This document shows positions 7,619 through 17,120 of a DNA stretch of 64,000 nt, one piece after another (the stretch's first letter is position 1; every line of letters starts with the position of its first letter). Made by a program: the position numbers and the translations under genes. The DNA is taken from positions 124,001 through 188,000 of the forward strand of contig NZ_VUOB01000028.1 of NCBI RefSeq assembly GCF_008386585.1, in the 5' to 3' direction. The stretch comes from Solihabitans fulvus (lineage in GTDB: Bacteria > Actinomycetota > Actinomycetes > Mycobacteriales > Pseudonocardiaceae). The notes below the pieces were generated by a model, which was not told the origin of the DNA, ran no database searches, and saw only the letters and a program-made list of their open reading frames with translations.

Positions 7619-8890
7619 TTAGCTCGTGGGATAGAGAAGCGTACGGCGGCGGCCGGTGACCACCCGCAGGTAGCGCTGGAACTCCCGGTCAACCCCGTCG
7701 TCGCCGGTGTCGATGAGGAGCGGACGGCCGCGCAGCGCGGCCACCTTCGCCTCGGTGGCGACGACGAGGACGCGATCGGGGCCGACCGCGCGCAGGACGT
7801 CGGGAGAGAGTTGCTGGTTGCCTCGCCCGAGGAGGAAACCCTGACCGCCGATGGGAGTGACGGCGATCCGGGCTGGCGTGGCGGAGACGAGGGCGAGCAG
7901 GCGATCGGCGGAGACGTCGGACGCGACGAGGCCCGCGGTGCGGTTGTCGGTGAGGCGCAGCACGTTGACCCCCATGACCGGCACGTCGACGCCGAGGACG
8001 GCCGCGATGGACCGCATCGTGGTTCCCGGCCCGAGGACCAACAACTCGCCGGGAGCCAGCGAGTCGACGAGTTCGGCCGCGATGCCCGCGACCGCGTCCG
8101 GCGACACCGAGGAGCTGCCGGTCTTGCGCTGCTGGATCCGGACCGGGACGTCCGGCACGCGCAGGTGGCCGTAGAGGCGCGCGGACACCCTGCCCTCCCG
8201 GACCGCGTCCTCGTCGAGGTCCATCACCTCCGCGTCGCGGAGACCGGAGAACGACGCGGCGATCTCCCCGGCTGCCCTCGGGTTCACCGCGAACACGGCG
8301 GAGTGCATCTTGACGCCGGTCGGGATGCCGAGCACCGGGACGCCGGTCCCGACCGCGTCGAGGATGTCCCTCGCCGTGCCGTCGCCGCCGGCGAAGAGGA
8401 TCAGGTCGACGGCGCCGGCCAGCGTCGCCGCCGCCGCGACCGTGTCGGCGGCCGAGGTCGGCGCCGACTCCGGCCGATAGACGACCTCCGGTTCCAGCCC
8501 GGCGGCCCGCGCCGCCTCCTCCCCCATCGGCCCCGCCGCGGTCAGGACCGTCGGAGGTCGTGTCCCGTGGATCTTTTCCGTCGCGAGCGGGGATCCAGGT
8601 GTCGTCTCGCAAGGCGCGCACGCGTCCCCATCCCGGTGTTGGATGGGGGCGTGGGCGCAACGCGGCGAGGCGGCAGCTGGGCCCCGCGCAGCAGGAAAGA
8701 GATCCACGGGACACGACCTAGAACCCAGCCGCGCGACCAGTTCCGTCAGGGCCACGCCCGCGCGCGCCGACGCCAGCGGGACGGCGCCAAGCTCAAGCGC
8801 CCGCCGCTGCACCTCGGCCCCGTCGCTGCCCTTCAGGCCGACCCGGCCGCCGATCCCGGCGACCGGGTTGACCACCAGTCCGAATCTCAC
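7619..8890 (-). CDS. ATP-NAD kinase-like protein (COG3199 type) with in-frame insertion
   Basis: 423 residues. The N-terminus GLVVNPVAGIGG and the motif GGDGT (168-172) identify the NAD kinase/diacylglycerol kinase fold, closest to the stand-alone COG3199 group. Residues 58-112 do not fit the fold and correspond exactly to a 165-bp inverted-repeat element; without them the helix before the insert would join the strand TVLTAAGP. The frame stays open across the insert, so an enlarged protein may be made, but activity is uncertain. The GTG start overlaps the gcvPB stop as GTGA, so the gene is coupled to the glycine decarboxylase genes. Confidence 0.8.
   Translation of the reverse strand: MRFGLVVNPVAGIGGRVGLKGSDGAEVQRRALELGAVPLASARAGVALTELVARLGSRSCPVDLFPAARGPAAASPRCAHAPIQHRDGDACAPCETTPGSPLATEKIHGTRPPTVLTAAGPMGEEAARAAGLEPEVVYRPESAPTSAADTVAAAATLAGAVDLILFAGGDGTARDILDAVGTGVPVLGIPTGVKMHSAVFAVNPRAAGEIAASFSGLRDAEVMDLDEDAVREGRVSARLYGHLRVPDVPVRIQQRKTGSSSVSPDAVAGIAAELVDSLAPGELLVLGPGTTMRSIAAVLGVDVPVMGVNVLRLTDNRTAGLVASDVSADRLLALVSATPARIAVTPIGGQGFLLGRGNQQLSPDVLRAVGPDRVLVVATEAKVAALRGRPLLIDTGDDGVDREFQRYLRVVTGRRRTLLYPTS
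8555..8719. mobile_element. MITE-like element, 165 bp, with 20-bp terminal inverted repeats
   Basis: AGGTCGTGTCCCGTGGATCT at 8555-8574 and its exact reverse complement at 8700-8719; pairing extends a few more bases with one gap. The element is 165 bp (55 codons), lacks a transposase, and sits inside the NAD-kinase-like gene without changing frame. No convincing target-site duplication is visible. It looks like a non-autonomous derivative of a transposon with these ends, whose parent is not in the window. Confidence 0.7.
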
Positions 8891-10467
8891 GCGCCTGCGC
8901 CGAGCTTCCGCCGGTAGGCGCGCCACGTCACGGCCCACGTGTCCGGGTCGTCCAGCGATTCCTGCCTCAGCTGGTGGATCGTCGACCGGTGCGGAGCCGT
9001 CCGCACCACCTCGGGCTCCTCGTAGGCCTCCCGCGCGACCTCCGCCAGGATCGCCGCGTACTCGTCCAGATCGGCCTGCGAGTACGACTCGGTTGGCTCC
9101 AGCGTCATCGGCTCCGGCACCACATAGGGGTGGTGGCTGGTCCAGTAGTGCGTCCCGAAGTCCGCGGCGCGCACCCCGATCTGCTCGGAGTGGATCCCGG
9201 TGTCCGCGTTGAGCTGTTCCCAGCTGTAGCGCGCCTGCTCGACCCGCCGCCGCCCCTTCGCGTACGGCGCCGAGACGCCTCGGATCTCCAACACCTTGGC
9301 CATCAGGTAGTTGTTGTTCAGCACGGCGGTCTCCGCGACCTCGCGCAGCCCTTCTGCGCCCATCGACATGATCCACGCGTAGGCCCTGACCAGGTTCGGC
9401 ACGACGCCGTAGAACGGCCGGATCTTGCCGACCGACTCCGGTCGGTCGTCCTCGAGGCGGTACCGGGAGCCGTCGAACTCGACCGTCGGCCGGGGCAGGA
9501 ACGGGACGAGCGCCTCGGAGACCCCGCACGCGCCGGCCGCCGGGCCGCCGCAGGCGTGCGGCGTGGAGAACGTCTTGTGCAGGTTGAAGTGGCACAGGTC
9601 GAAGCCGGCGTCCCGCGCCCTGGTGATCCCCAGGATCCCGTTGGCGTTCGCCTGGTCGTAGCAGCACAGCCCGCCCGCCTCGTGCGCCAGCCGGACGAAC
9701 TCCTCGATCCTCGGGTTGAAGATGCCGGTGTCCTCGGGGTTGGTGATGAGCAGCGCGGCGGTGCGCGGCCCGACCGCGGCCCTGAGCGCCTCGATGTCCG
9801 GGTAGCCGTCCTCGTCTGGCATCAGGGTGATCACCTTGTACCCGGCCACCTTGGCGCACGCGGCGTTCGACGGGTGGGAGAACATCGTGGTGATGACCTC
9901 GTCGCGCTGCTCGGCCTCACCGCGCGACGCATGGTAGGCCCGGATCATCGACACGTTCGCGTAGATGGCCGCCGATCCCGCACCGGGCTGGAGCGAGACC
10001 CGGTCCATGCCCGAGATCTCCTTCAGCAGGCCTTCCAGCCGGTAGATGATCTCCAGGACGCCCTGCACGGTGCTCTCGTCCTGCAACGGATGCAGCTCGC
10101 TGATCCGCTGGTCCACGACGAACGTGTCGTTCACCTTCGGGGAGTACTTCATCGTGCAGGTGCCCTGGCCGACGTCGATGTTCAGGTCGACGCCGAGATT
10201 CTCCTGTGACAGCCGCAGATAGTGCCGCAGCACGTGCAGCTGCGACAGCTCGGGAAGCTGCGGGGCGCTCTCGCGCGCGAGTCCGGCCGGCAGGGCCGGC
10301 ACCGGCAGGTCGGTCGTCGGCACGCCGACGCCACGCTCGCCCGGGCTGGTCAGCTCGAAGAGCAGCGGCTCGTCCCAGCTGGCCTGGTGGAAGCGGCGCA
10401 GCCGTGGCTTGGCGCCGACGCGCGCCTCGGCTGGCGGCACGGAGGTTCGGGGCGAGTGCGCACTCAT
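8887..10467 (-). CDS. gcvPB: Glycine dehydrogenase (decarboxylating) subunit 2
   Basis: 526 residues of the PLP-dependent P-protein B half. The PLP lysine is in HFNLHKTFSTPH (Lys298), followed by GGPAAG; GQGTCTMKYSPK and QPGAGSAA are typical. With subunit 1 it forms the P-protein that decarboxylates glycine and passes the aminomethyl group to lipoyl H-protein. No gcvT or gcvH is in the window. The ATG at 10467 overlaps the gcvPA stop (ATGA). Two-subunit P-protein is atypical for actinomycetes as I know them, which hints at transfer or a special role. Confidence 0.9.
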   Translation of the reverse strand: MSAHSPRTSVPPAEARVGAKPRLRRFHQASWDEPLLFELTSPGERGVGVPTTDLPVPALPAGLARESAPQLPELSQLHVLRHYLRLSQENLGVDLNIDVGQGTCTMKYSPKVNDTFVVDQRISELHPLQDESTVQGVLEIIYRLEGLLKEISGMDRVSLQPGAGSAAIYANVSMIRAYHASRGEAEQRDEVITTMFSHPSNAACAKVAGYKVITLMPDEDGYPDIEALRAAVGPRTAALLITNPEDTGIFNPRIEEFVRLAHEAGGLCCYDQANANGILGITRARDAGFDLCHFNLHKTFSTPHACGGPAAGACGVSEALVPFLPRPTVEFDGSRYRLEDDRPESVGKIRPFYGVVPNLVRAYAWIMSMGAEGLREVAETAVLNNNYLMAKVLEIRGVSAPYAKGRRRVEQARYSWEQLNADTGIHSEQIGVRAADFGTHYWTSHHPYVVPEPMTLEPTESYSQADLDEYAAILAEVAREAYEEPEVVRTAPHRSTIHQLRQESLDDPDTWAVTWRAYRRKLGAGA

Positions 10468-11798
10468 GCGGTGATCTCCTCCAGTGCCTGCGCGAGGCGG
10501 TCGATGTCCTCGCGGGTGTGGATCTCGGTGACGCAGTACAGAGCGTCGGTGGCGGACAGCACCTTGCCGCCGTGGATGCCAAGGGCCAGCAGCCTTGTGT
10601 TCACCTCCGCGGCGGTCAGCGAACCCGTGAACCGCACCAGGAAGTCGGCGAAGGACACCTGCCCCGCGGCCGCGCTCGGCGCCTCGACACCGGGGATCTC
10701 GGCCAGGCGCCGCTGCGCGTAGGCGGTGTTCGCGAGGATCGTCTCGCCGATCTCCCGCATCCCCTGCGGGCCCATCAGGGCGAGGTAGACGCCGGCCATG
10801 ATGCCGTGCAGCGCTGCGGCGGTGCCGACCCACTCCTTGCCCTCCTCGCGCACCGCGAATGAGGTTCGCTCGTAGTCGACGTCGCCGAACCCGTACTCGC
10901 CTTCCACGGTCGTCGGGATGACGCCGAACAGCCGCGAGGGAAACTCGGAGACCAGCCGCGGGTCGTCGCGCGTGGCGATGAAGCCCGCGTTCCCGCCGCC
11001 GAAGCTCATCCGGATGCCGAGCGGCTGGATGTCGCCGCACACGATGTCCGCGCCGTAGGCCGACGGCGGGGCGACCACGCCGAGCGAGATCGGGTTGCAC
11101 CCGGCGACGAGCAGCGCGCCCGCCGCGTGCGCCCGTGCCGCCAGGGCGGGCACCGAGGCGTCCAGGATCCCGTGGTAGTTCGGGGTCTCGCAGTAGACCG
11201 CCGCGACGTCCGCCGACAGGTCGAGGTCCGCGACGGCGGCCGCGTCGACCAGCACCACGTCGTGATCTGGTCGCACGTAGTCCGCGATCTTGGAGAGCTT
11301 GTCCGGGTCCACCGGCCCGACGATCAGCAGCGTGCGGCGCCCGGTGACCCGGCCGGCCATCCGCAGCGCCGTTCCGGTCGCCTGGAATCCGTCGTAGGTC
11401 GGCACGTTGACGACGTCGAGCTCCAGCAGCTCGCCCATCAGCGACTGGTACTCCCACAGCGCCTGGAACCGGCCGTGGTCCTCGTAGGGCTCGCCAGCGT
11501 AGGCGGTCAGGAACTCGCTTCGGGTGGCGACCTCGTCCACCACGGCGGGCACGTGGTGCTGGTAGCAGCCCGCGCCGAGGAAGCTCAGCGCCCCCGGGGT
11601 GTTCCTGGCCAGCAGGCCGTCCAGGTGCCGCACCAGCTCGGCCTCGGAGCGCAGCGGCGCCGGCAGGTCGAGGGGACGCCGCAGCCGGATCGACTCGGGG
11701 ATGTCGGCGTAGAACTCCTCCACGCTCGCGGCGCCGACGGCCTTGAGCATGCGCTCCCGGACCGCCGGAACGCTGTTCGGGATGTAGGGGTGGGCCAC
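10464..11798 (-). CDS. gcvPA: Glycine dehydrogenase (decarboxylating) subunit 1
   Basis: 444 residues matching the P-protein A half throughout (SFLGAGCYQHHVPAVVDE near residue 75, YQSLMGELL, GGGNAGFIA, EEGKEWVG). The GTG start at 11798-11796 follows AGGAG/GGAGAG sequences. It is the first gene of the minus-strand arm gcvPA-gcvPB-kinase-SDR-GntR. The 93-bp region to the divergent ABC importer holds a perfect 14-bp palindrome and is too short for a glycine riboswitch, so GntR control is more likely. Confidence 0.9.
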   Translation of the reverse strand: MAHPYIPNSVPAVRERMLKAVGAASVEEFYADIPESIRLRRPLDLPAPLRSEAELVRHLDGLLARNTPGALSFLGAGCYQHHVPAVVDEVATRSEFLTAYAGEPYEDHGRFQALWEYQSLMGELLELDVVNVPTYDGFQATGTALRMAGRVTGRRTLLIVGPVDPDKLSKIADYVRPDHDVVLVDAAAVADLDLSADVAAVYCETPNYHGILDASVPALAARAHAAGALLVAGCNPISLGVVAPPSAYGADIVCGDIQPLGIRMSFGGGNAGFIATRDDPRLVSEFPSRLFGVIPTTVEGEYGFGDVDYERTSFAVREEGKEWVGTAAALHGIMAGVYLALMGPQGMREIGETILANTAYAQRRLAEIPGVEAPSAAAGQVSFADFLVRFTGSLTAAEVNTRLLALGIHGGKVLSATDALYCVTEIHTREDIDRLAQALEEITA

Positions 11799-11850
11799 GG
11801 ACTCTCCGTTCTCCTGGCTCGAACCTCTTGACGACGGTCGTAATGCAGTG

Positions 11851-11864
11851 TGCTGTATACAGCA
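11851..11864. promoter_or_regulatory. GntR-type operator palindrome
   Basis: TGCTGTATACAGCA is a perfect 14-bp palindrome with a GTATAC core, centred in the divergent promoter region between gcvPA (start 11798) and the solute-binding protein gene (start 11892). The nearest regulator in the unit is the FCD-type GntR protein at 6133-6771, whose family often uses such sites. One site could control both arms. Confidence 0.65.
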
Positions 11865-11891
11865 TTCAGTATCACAGACCGAGGAGGCACG

Positions 11892-13229
11892 GTGTCAACA
11901 GGACGAACGCGGCGATCGGTGTTGCTCGCCGGGATCGTGGCCCTGACGACGGTCACGGCGCTGGCAGCCGGCGGCTGCGCGACCGGCGGGACGGCAGCCA
12001 AGCCCGCACCGGCCGTCAGCACGCAGGACCAGGTCGGTGGCACGGTCACCGTCTGGTCCTGGGACGTGGCGGCCAAGGCGCTCAAACGCCTGGCGCCCGA
12101 GTTCGAGAAGCAGCACCCCGGGGTCAAGATCGACGTCGTCGACATCGGCTACGACAACGCCTACGACAAGATCACCGTCGGGTTGAAGTCCGGCTCGGGG
12201 CTGCCGGACATCCTCCAGGTCGAGGGCCCGAAGATGCAGAGCTACCTCAGCAGCTTCCCCAACGGCTTCTACGACCTGACCGCGCTGGCCGGGAAGGACA
12301 AGGGCGACTTCAACGCCGCCGCGTGGCGCACCGGCACCGACGACAGCGGCAAGGTCTTCGCGCTGCCCTGGGACATCGGCCCCTGCGGCCTGTTCTACCG
12401 GACCGACGTCTTCAAGGACGCGGGCGTCGACCCGGCTTCCATCAAAACCTGGGACGACTACGTCGCGGCCGGCGAGCAGATCAAGGCAAAGACCGGCAAG
12501 AAGCTGCTGGTCATCGACCCGACCAAGGACAGCACCTTCCCGACGCTGCTCCAGCAGCAGGGCCAGCGGTTCTTCGTCGACGGCAAGGTCGCGGTGAACA
12601 CCCCGCGAGCAGTCAAAGCGATGACCGTGTTGAAGACCCTCGCCGACAAGGGGCTGGTCGACTACGAGAAGGGCTGGGACGCCCTGGTCGCCGCCACCAA
12701 GGACGGCAAGGTCGCCACCACGCCGACCGCCGTGTGGTGGTCCGGCACGCTGTCCAGCGAGATGGCGGAACTCAAAGACAAGTTCGCGGTCGCGCCGCTG
12801 CCCGCCTTCGAACCCGGCGGGACGCAGACCTCGAACGACGGCGGCTCGTTGCTGAGCATCTCCGCGCAGACCAAGAACTCCGCGACCGCGGCGGCGTTCA
12901 TGCGGTTCGTGCTCACCGACACCGGCAACCAGGTGTCGATGCTGAAGAACGAGGGCCTGTTCCCGGCGTACATGCCGGCACTGTCGGACTCCTACGTCAC
13001 CGGGCCGCAGGACTACTACGGCGGCCAGACCGCCTTCAAGACGTTCGCCGACCTGGCTAAGAGCATCCCGCCGGTGGAGTACACCGGTGACAACTCCAAG
13101 GCCGCCGACATCATCGACCAGGCGACCGCCGGCGTGATGCAGGGCGGCAAGGATCCGAAGGCCGCCCTGGACTCCGCGGCCCAGCAGATCGCGTCCGCGA
13201 CCGGCCGGCAGATCGTCCCTGGCTCCTAG
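11892..13229 (+). CDS. Extracellular solute-binding lipoprotein of sugar ABC importer
   Basis: 445 residues from a GTG with GAGGAGG in front. The signal peptide ends in a lipobox (LAAGGC). The mature part is a family 1 (MalE-like) binding protein: VTVWSWD, FEKQHPGVKI, LPDILQVEG and ALPWDIGPCGLFYR are typical. It would capture a sugar or oligosaccharide at the outer face of the membrane. First gene of a plus-strand operon with two permeases and a GH42. Confidence 0.9.
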   Translation: MSTGRTRRSVLLAGIVALTTVTALAAGGCATGGTAAKPAPAVSTQDQVGGTVTVWSWDVAAKALKRLAPEFEKQHPGVKIDVVDIGYDNAYDKITVGLKSGSGLPDILQVEGPKMQSYLSSFPNGFYDLTALAGKDKGDFNAAAWRTGTDDSGKVFALPWDIGPCGLFYRTDVFKDAGVDPASIKTWDDYVAAGEQIKAKTGKKLLVIDPTKDSTFPTLLQQQGQRFFVDGKVAVNTPRAVKAMTVLKTLADKGLVDYEKGWDALVAATKDGKVATTPTAVWWSGTLSSEMAELKDKFAVAPLPAFEPGGTQTSNDGGSLLSISAQTKNSATAAAFMRFVLTDTGNQVSMLKNEGLFPAYMPALSDSYVTGPQDYYGGQTAFKTFADLAKSIPPVEYTGDNSKAADIIDQATAGVMQGGKDPKAALDSAAQQIASATGRQIVPGS

Positions 13230-13240
13230 GAATCCAGCCG

Positions 13241-14176
13241 ATGTCAACGGATTCACTCACGTCGTCACCATCGGTGGCCGCGCCTGAGGCCGCGCTCCGG
13301 CGCGCGCGGCCCCGGGTCCGGATCACGCACTGGGCCTTCGCCGGCCCGGCCGCCGCGCTGTTCGTGTTCTTCTTCGCCTACCCGCTTGGCGCCAGCCTCT
13401 ACCAGAGCTTCACCGCCGACCGGGCCGGCGTGCCGACCTGGGTCGGATTCGAGCAGTACCAACGGATGCTGCACGACCCGGTGTTCTGGAAGTCGCTCGG
13501 GAACACCGGGCTGCTGCTGGTGATCCAGGTCCCGCTGATGATCGTGCTGGCCCTGGTGCTGGCCGGCATCCTGAACCAGTCCTGGCTGCGGTTCCGCTCG
13601 TCCTGGCGCATCGCCTACTTCCTGCCGTCGGTGACGATGCTCGTGGCCTACGCCATGGTCTTCAAGGTGCTACTCAAGACGGATGGCGGCATGGTCAACC
13701 AGGTGCTCGGTTGGCTCGGCGCGCAACCGGTGGACTGGCTGAACAACCCGGTGTGGGCGCGGGTCTCGCTGATCGCCTCGATCACCTGGCGGTGGACCGG
13801 CTACAACGCGGTGATCCTGCTCGCCGGGCTCCAGGCCATTCCGAAGGAACAGTACGAGGCCGCGTCGATCGACGGGGCCGGGCCGATCCGGACCTTCGCC
13901 ACGATCGTGGCGCCCCAACTGCGGCCGGTCATCCTGTTCTGCTCCGTCACGTCCACCATCGGCACGCTCCAGCTGTTCGACGAGAACCTCGTGCTGACCA
14001 GGGGCGGGCCGGACAACGCAACCATGACGCCGGTGCTCTACCTGTACAAGATCGGATTCGACCAGCTGGACTTCGGCTACGCCTCGGCGATCGCCTGGGC
14101 GGTGGTCCTGATCATCGGAGTGCTGTCGTTCCTACAGTTCCGGTTCTTCGGCAACGCTGAAAGGGAGAAGCGATGA
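13241..14176 (+). CDS. Sugar ABC transporter permease (MalF type)
   Basis: 311 residues, six membrane segments, with the cytoplasmic EAA loop EAASIDGAGPIRTF that docks the ATPase. It starts 11 bp after the binding-protein gene, and its stop overlaps the next permease as ATGA. No ATP-binding gene is in the operon; in actinomycetes a shared MsiK-type ATPase encoded elsewhere often serves such importers (inference). Confidence 0.9.
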   Translation: MSTDSLTSSPSVAAPEAALRRARPRVRITHWAFAGPAAALFVFFFAYPLGASLYQSFTADRAGVPTWVGFEQYQRMLHDPVFWKSLGNTGLLLVIQVPLMIVLALVLAGILNQSWLRFRSSWRIAYFLPSVTMLVAYAMVFKVLLKTDGGMVNQVLGWLGAQPVDWLNNPVWARVSLIASITWRWTGYNAVILLAGLQAIPKEQYEAASIDGAGPIRTFATIVAPQLRPVILFCSVTSTIGTLQLFDENLVLTRGGPDNATMTPVLYLYKIGFDQLDFGYASAIAWAVVLIIGVLSFLQFRFFGNAEREKR

Positions 14177-15009
14177 ACGCCGCCGCAAGCCCGCGCCGGC
14201 TCGGTCGTGCGCTCGTCGTGCTGGTGCTGGCGGCCGGCGCGGTGGTCAGCGTCGTGCCGTTCTACTGGATGATCGTCGCCGCAACGCACAGCAACTCCGA
14301 GCTGTTCCACTCGCCGCCGCCGTTCCTGCCAGGCGGGAACCTCCTGCGCAACCTCGTCGCGCTGGAGGACTCGATCGGCTTCAGCAGGGTGATGCTGAAC
14401 AGCCTCGGGATCGCGGTGGTCTACACGCTCGGCAGCGGGCTGATCTCGGCGATGTGCGGCTACGGCCTGGCCAAGTACCGGTTCCGAGGTCGGGGGCTGC
14501 TGCTCGGTCTGGTGCTGGCGACCATGATGGTGCCGTTCCAGGTGCTGCTCGTCCCGCTGTTCCAGATGATGGCGAGCCTCGGCTGGGTGGACAGCTACCA
14601 GGCGGTGATCCTGCCGTTCCTGGCCAACTCCTTCGGCATCTTCCTGATGCGCCAGACGTTCCTGGCCTTCCCGAACGAGCTGATCGAGTCGGCGCGGATC
14701 GACGGGGCCGGCGACCTTCGGACCTTCTACCGGATCGTGCTGCCCTCGGTGCGACCGCAACTCGGCGCACTGGCGATCTTCACCTTCATGAGCCAGTGGA
14801 ACGCCTTCCTGTGGCCGCTGCTGATGCTGAACTCCGAGGACAAGTACACCGCACCGGTCGCCCTCTACACGCTGGTCGGCGGGACGCACGTGGACTACGC
14901 CGGGCTGATCCTCGGCTCGTTCCTCGCGACGCTGCCGCTGATGGTCATCTTCTTCCTGTTCCAGAAGCAGTTCGTGTCGGGTCTGTTGGGAGGTGCGGTC
15001 AAGGGATGA
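14173..15009 (+). CDS. Sugar ABC transporter permease (MalG type)
   Basis: 278 residues, six membrane segments and the EAA loop ESARIDGAGDLRTFYRIVLP. It pairs with the MalF-type permease to form the channel. ATGA overlaps join it to the genes on both sides (14173-14176 and 15006-15009), so all four genes are translated as a unit. Confidence 0.9.
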   Translation: MNAAASPRRLGRALVVLVLAAGAVVSVVPFYWMIVAATHSNSELFHSPPPFLPGGNLLRNLVALEDSIGFSRVMLNSLGIAVVYTLGSGLISAMCGYGLAKYRFRGRGLLLGLVLATMMVPFQVLLVPLFQMMASLGWVDSYQAVILPFLANSFGIFLMRQTFLAFPNELIESARIDGAGDLRTFYRIVLPSVRPQLGALAIFTFMSQWNAFLWPLLMLNSEDKYTAPVALYTLVGGTHVDYAGLILGSFLATLPLMVIFFLFQKQFVSGLLGGAVKG

Positions 15010-17027
15010 TCACGCGGGTCGAAGGGCTGCTGTACGGGGCCGACTACAACGCCGAGCAGTGGCCGGAATCGGTGTGGGAGCAGGACGCGAAGCTCATGCG
15101 GGAGGCCGGCGTCACCATGGTGACGCTCGGGGTATTCTCGTGGGCCAGGGTGCAGCCCTCGGAGGACGAGTGGGACTTCGGCTGGCTGGACCGGCTGCTG
15201 GATCTGTTCCACGCGAACGGGATCGCGGTCGACCTGGCCACCGCGTCGGCGTCGCCGCCTGCCTGGCTGGTGCGCAAGTACCCCGAGGTGCTGCCGGTGA
15301 CCGCGGACGGCGTGCGGCTGGAGTTCGGCTCCCGGCAGCACTACTGCCCGTCATCGCCGATCTTCCGCGCCGCGGCGACGCGGCTGGCGCGGGCCCTCGC
15401 GCAGCGGTACGGCTCGCATCCGGCGTTGGCGTTGTGGCACATCCACAACGAGTACGGCGACCACGTGACCGAGTGCTTCTGCGCCGAGTCGGCCAGCGAC
15501 TTCCGGCGTTGGCTGCTTAAGCGCTACGCGGACGACATCGAGCGGCTGAACTTCGCCTGGGGCACCGAGTTCTGGGCCCAGCGGTACTCCTCGTTCGACC
15601 AGGTCGAGCCGCCGCGCACCGCGCCGGGACCGGTCAACCCCGGCCAGGTGCTTGACTGGCGGCGGTTCTGCTCGGACGCGTTGCTCGCCTGCTTCCTCGA
15701 CGAGCGGGAGGTGCTCAGGGAGCTCTCGCCGCAGATCCCGGTGACCACCAACTTCATGTCGATGTTCAAGGCCCTGGACTACTGGACGTGGGCCGCGCAC
15801 GAGGACCTGGTGTCGGACGACGCCTACCCGGACCCCTCGGGCGCCTCGGACCACGTGCTGGCCGCGATGAACTACGACCTGATGCGGTCGCTCGGCGGCG
15901 GCCGCCCGTGGCTGCTGATGGAGCAGGCACCCTCTGCGGTGAGCTGGCGGACGGTGAACGTGCCCAAACCTCCTGGACTGCACCGGTTGTGGTCGTTGCA
16001 GACGGTCGCGCACGGGGCCGACGGCGTCATGTACTTCCAGTGGCGGGCGTCGCGGGCCGGCGCCGAGAAGTTCCACAGCGCCCTGCTTCCGCACGGCGGG
16101 ACCGCCACCAGAGGGTGGCGGGAGACGGTCCGCTTCGGGGCCGAGCTGCGGCGGTTGGCCGAGGTCGCCGGGAGCCGGTCCTCGGCGTCGGTCGCCGTGG
16201 TCCTTGACTGGAACTCGTGGTGGGCGCTGGAGATGGCGGACCACCCGTCGGCGCGGGTGAAACTCAAGGAGCAGGTGCTCGGGTGGTACTCCGCGCTGCA
16301 CGCGCGGAACGTGGCCGTCGACTTCGTGCCGCCGGGCGCGCCGCTCGAGGACTACCGGCTGGTGCTGTGCCCGAACCTGTACTCGGTGAGCGTGCCGACC
16401 GCCGAGTGGCTGACCTCCTATGTGGCCGGCGGCGGACGCCTGGTCTGCGGCTTCTTCAGCGGGATCGTCGACGAGCTCGACCACATCCATCAGAGCACGG
16501 ACGGCAGCGGCGGCGGCTATCCCGGACCGCTGCGGGAGGTGCTCGGCGTCGTGGTGGACGAGTTCTGGCCGGTCGCCGACGGCGATGCGGTTCCGGTCCT
16601 GGTCGCGGACAACACGACCGCCGCGACGGTGTGGAGCGAGTGGCTGGACGCGACGACCGCGACGACGACCGGCTGGTACGCGGGCTCGGGTCCGCTCGCC
16701 GGACGTCCGGCGATCACCAGGAACGCGCACGGTTCCGGCGAGGCCTGGTACGTGAGCTGCCAGCTCGGCGCCGGCATCGACGTCGTCCTCGCGGAAGCAC
16801 TTGGCGCGGCCGGGATCGAACCCGTGCTGGCGGTGCCGGCCGGCGTCGAGGTCACGCGGCGGACCGGCCCCGACGCCGCCTATCTCTTCCTGCTCAACCA
16901 AAACCACGACTCCGTCGACCTCGCCTCGCTGCCGCCCGGCGCGGTCGACCTGTTGTCCGACAACACAATCGACACGACACTCCGCCTCCCCGCCCTCGGT
17001 GCCGCCGTCCTCAGGATCCCTGCCTGA
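15006..17027 (+). CDS. Beta-galactosidase, GH42 family, cytoplasmic
   Basis: 673 residues, the usual GH42 length. The start LLYGADYNAEQWPESVW is typical. The acid/base Glu149 lies in HIHNEYG and the nucleophile Glu306 in LLMEQAPS. A trimerisation domain and a beta C-terminal domain follow. No signal peptide, so it should split an imported beta-galactoside inside the cell. The ATG overlaps the permease stop. The coupling to the importer implies that an oligosaccharide (galacto- or arabinogalacto-type) is the transported substrate; this is inference. Confidence 0.9.
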   Translation: MITRVEGLLYGADYNAEQWPESVWEQDAKLMREAGVTMVTLGVFSWARVQPSEDEWDFGWLDRLLDLFHANGIAVDLATASASPPAWLVRKYPEVLPVTADGVRLEFGSRQHYCPSSPIFRAAATRLARALAQRYGSHPALALWHIHNEYGDHVTECFCAESASDFRRWLLKRYADDIERLNFAWGTEFWAQRYSSFDQVEPPRTAPGPVNPGQVLDWRRFCSDALLACFLDEREVLRELSPQIPVTTNFMSMFKALDYWTWAAHEDLVSDDAYPDPSGASDHVLAAMNYDLMRSLGGGRPWLLMEQAPSAVSWRTVNVPKPPGLHRLWSLQTVAHGADGVMYFQWRASRAGAEKFHSALLPHGGTATRGWRETVRFGAELRRLAEVAGSRSSASVAVVLDWNSWWALEMADHPSARVKLKEQVLGWYSALHARNVAVDFVPPGAPLEDYRLVLCPNLYSVSVPTAEWLTSYVAGGGRLVCGFFSGIVDELDHIHQSTDGSGGGYPGPLREVLGVVVDEFWPVADGDAVPVLVADNTTAATVWSEWLDATTATTTGWYAGSGPLAGRPAITRNAHGSGEAWYVSCQLGAGIDVVLAEALGAAGIEPVLAVPAGVEVTRRTGPDAAYLFLLNQNHDSVDLASLPPGAVDLLSDNTIDTTLRLPALGAAVLRIPA

Positions 17028-17108
17028 CCCTCGTCCCCGCCCACCCCTTCGCCCCGCCCAGTCCCCCGTCCCGCTCCCTCTACCCCCGTTTCCCTCCCCT
17101 CCTCCCCC
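17028..17108 (+). other. Polypyrimidine tract between glycosidase genes
   Basis: The gap between the GH42 and GH63 genes is almost purely C and T on the plus strand, with repeated runs of four or five C. The minus strand therefore carries several G-runs that could form a quadruplex. No terminator hairpin is visible, so the GH63 gene may share the operon transcript. Confidence 0.4.
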
Positions 17109-17120
17109 GGAGAGCTGATC

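Noticed and set aside
11799..11891. Glycine riboswitch before gcvPA
   Set aside because: The whole divergent region is 93 bp and is filled by a palindrome and promoters; no tandem aptamer fold fits.
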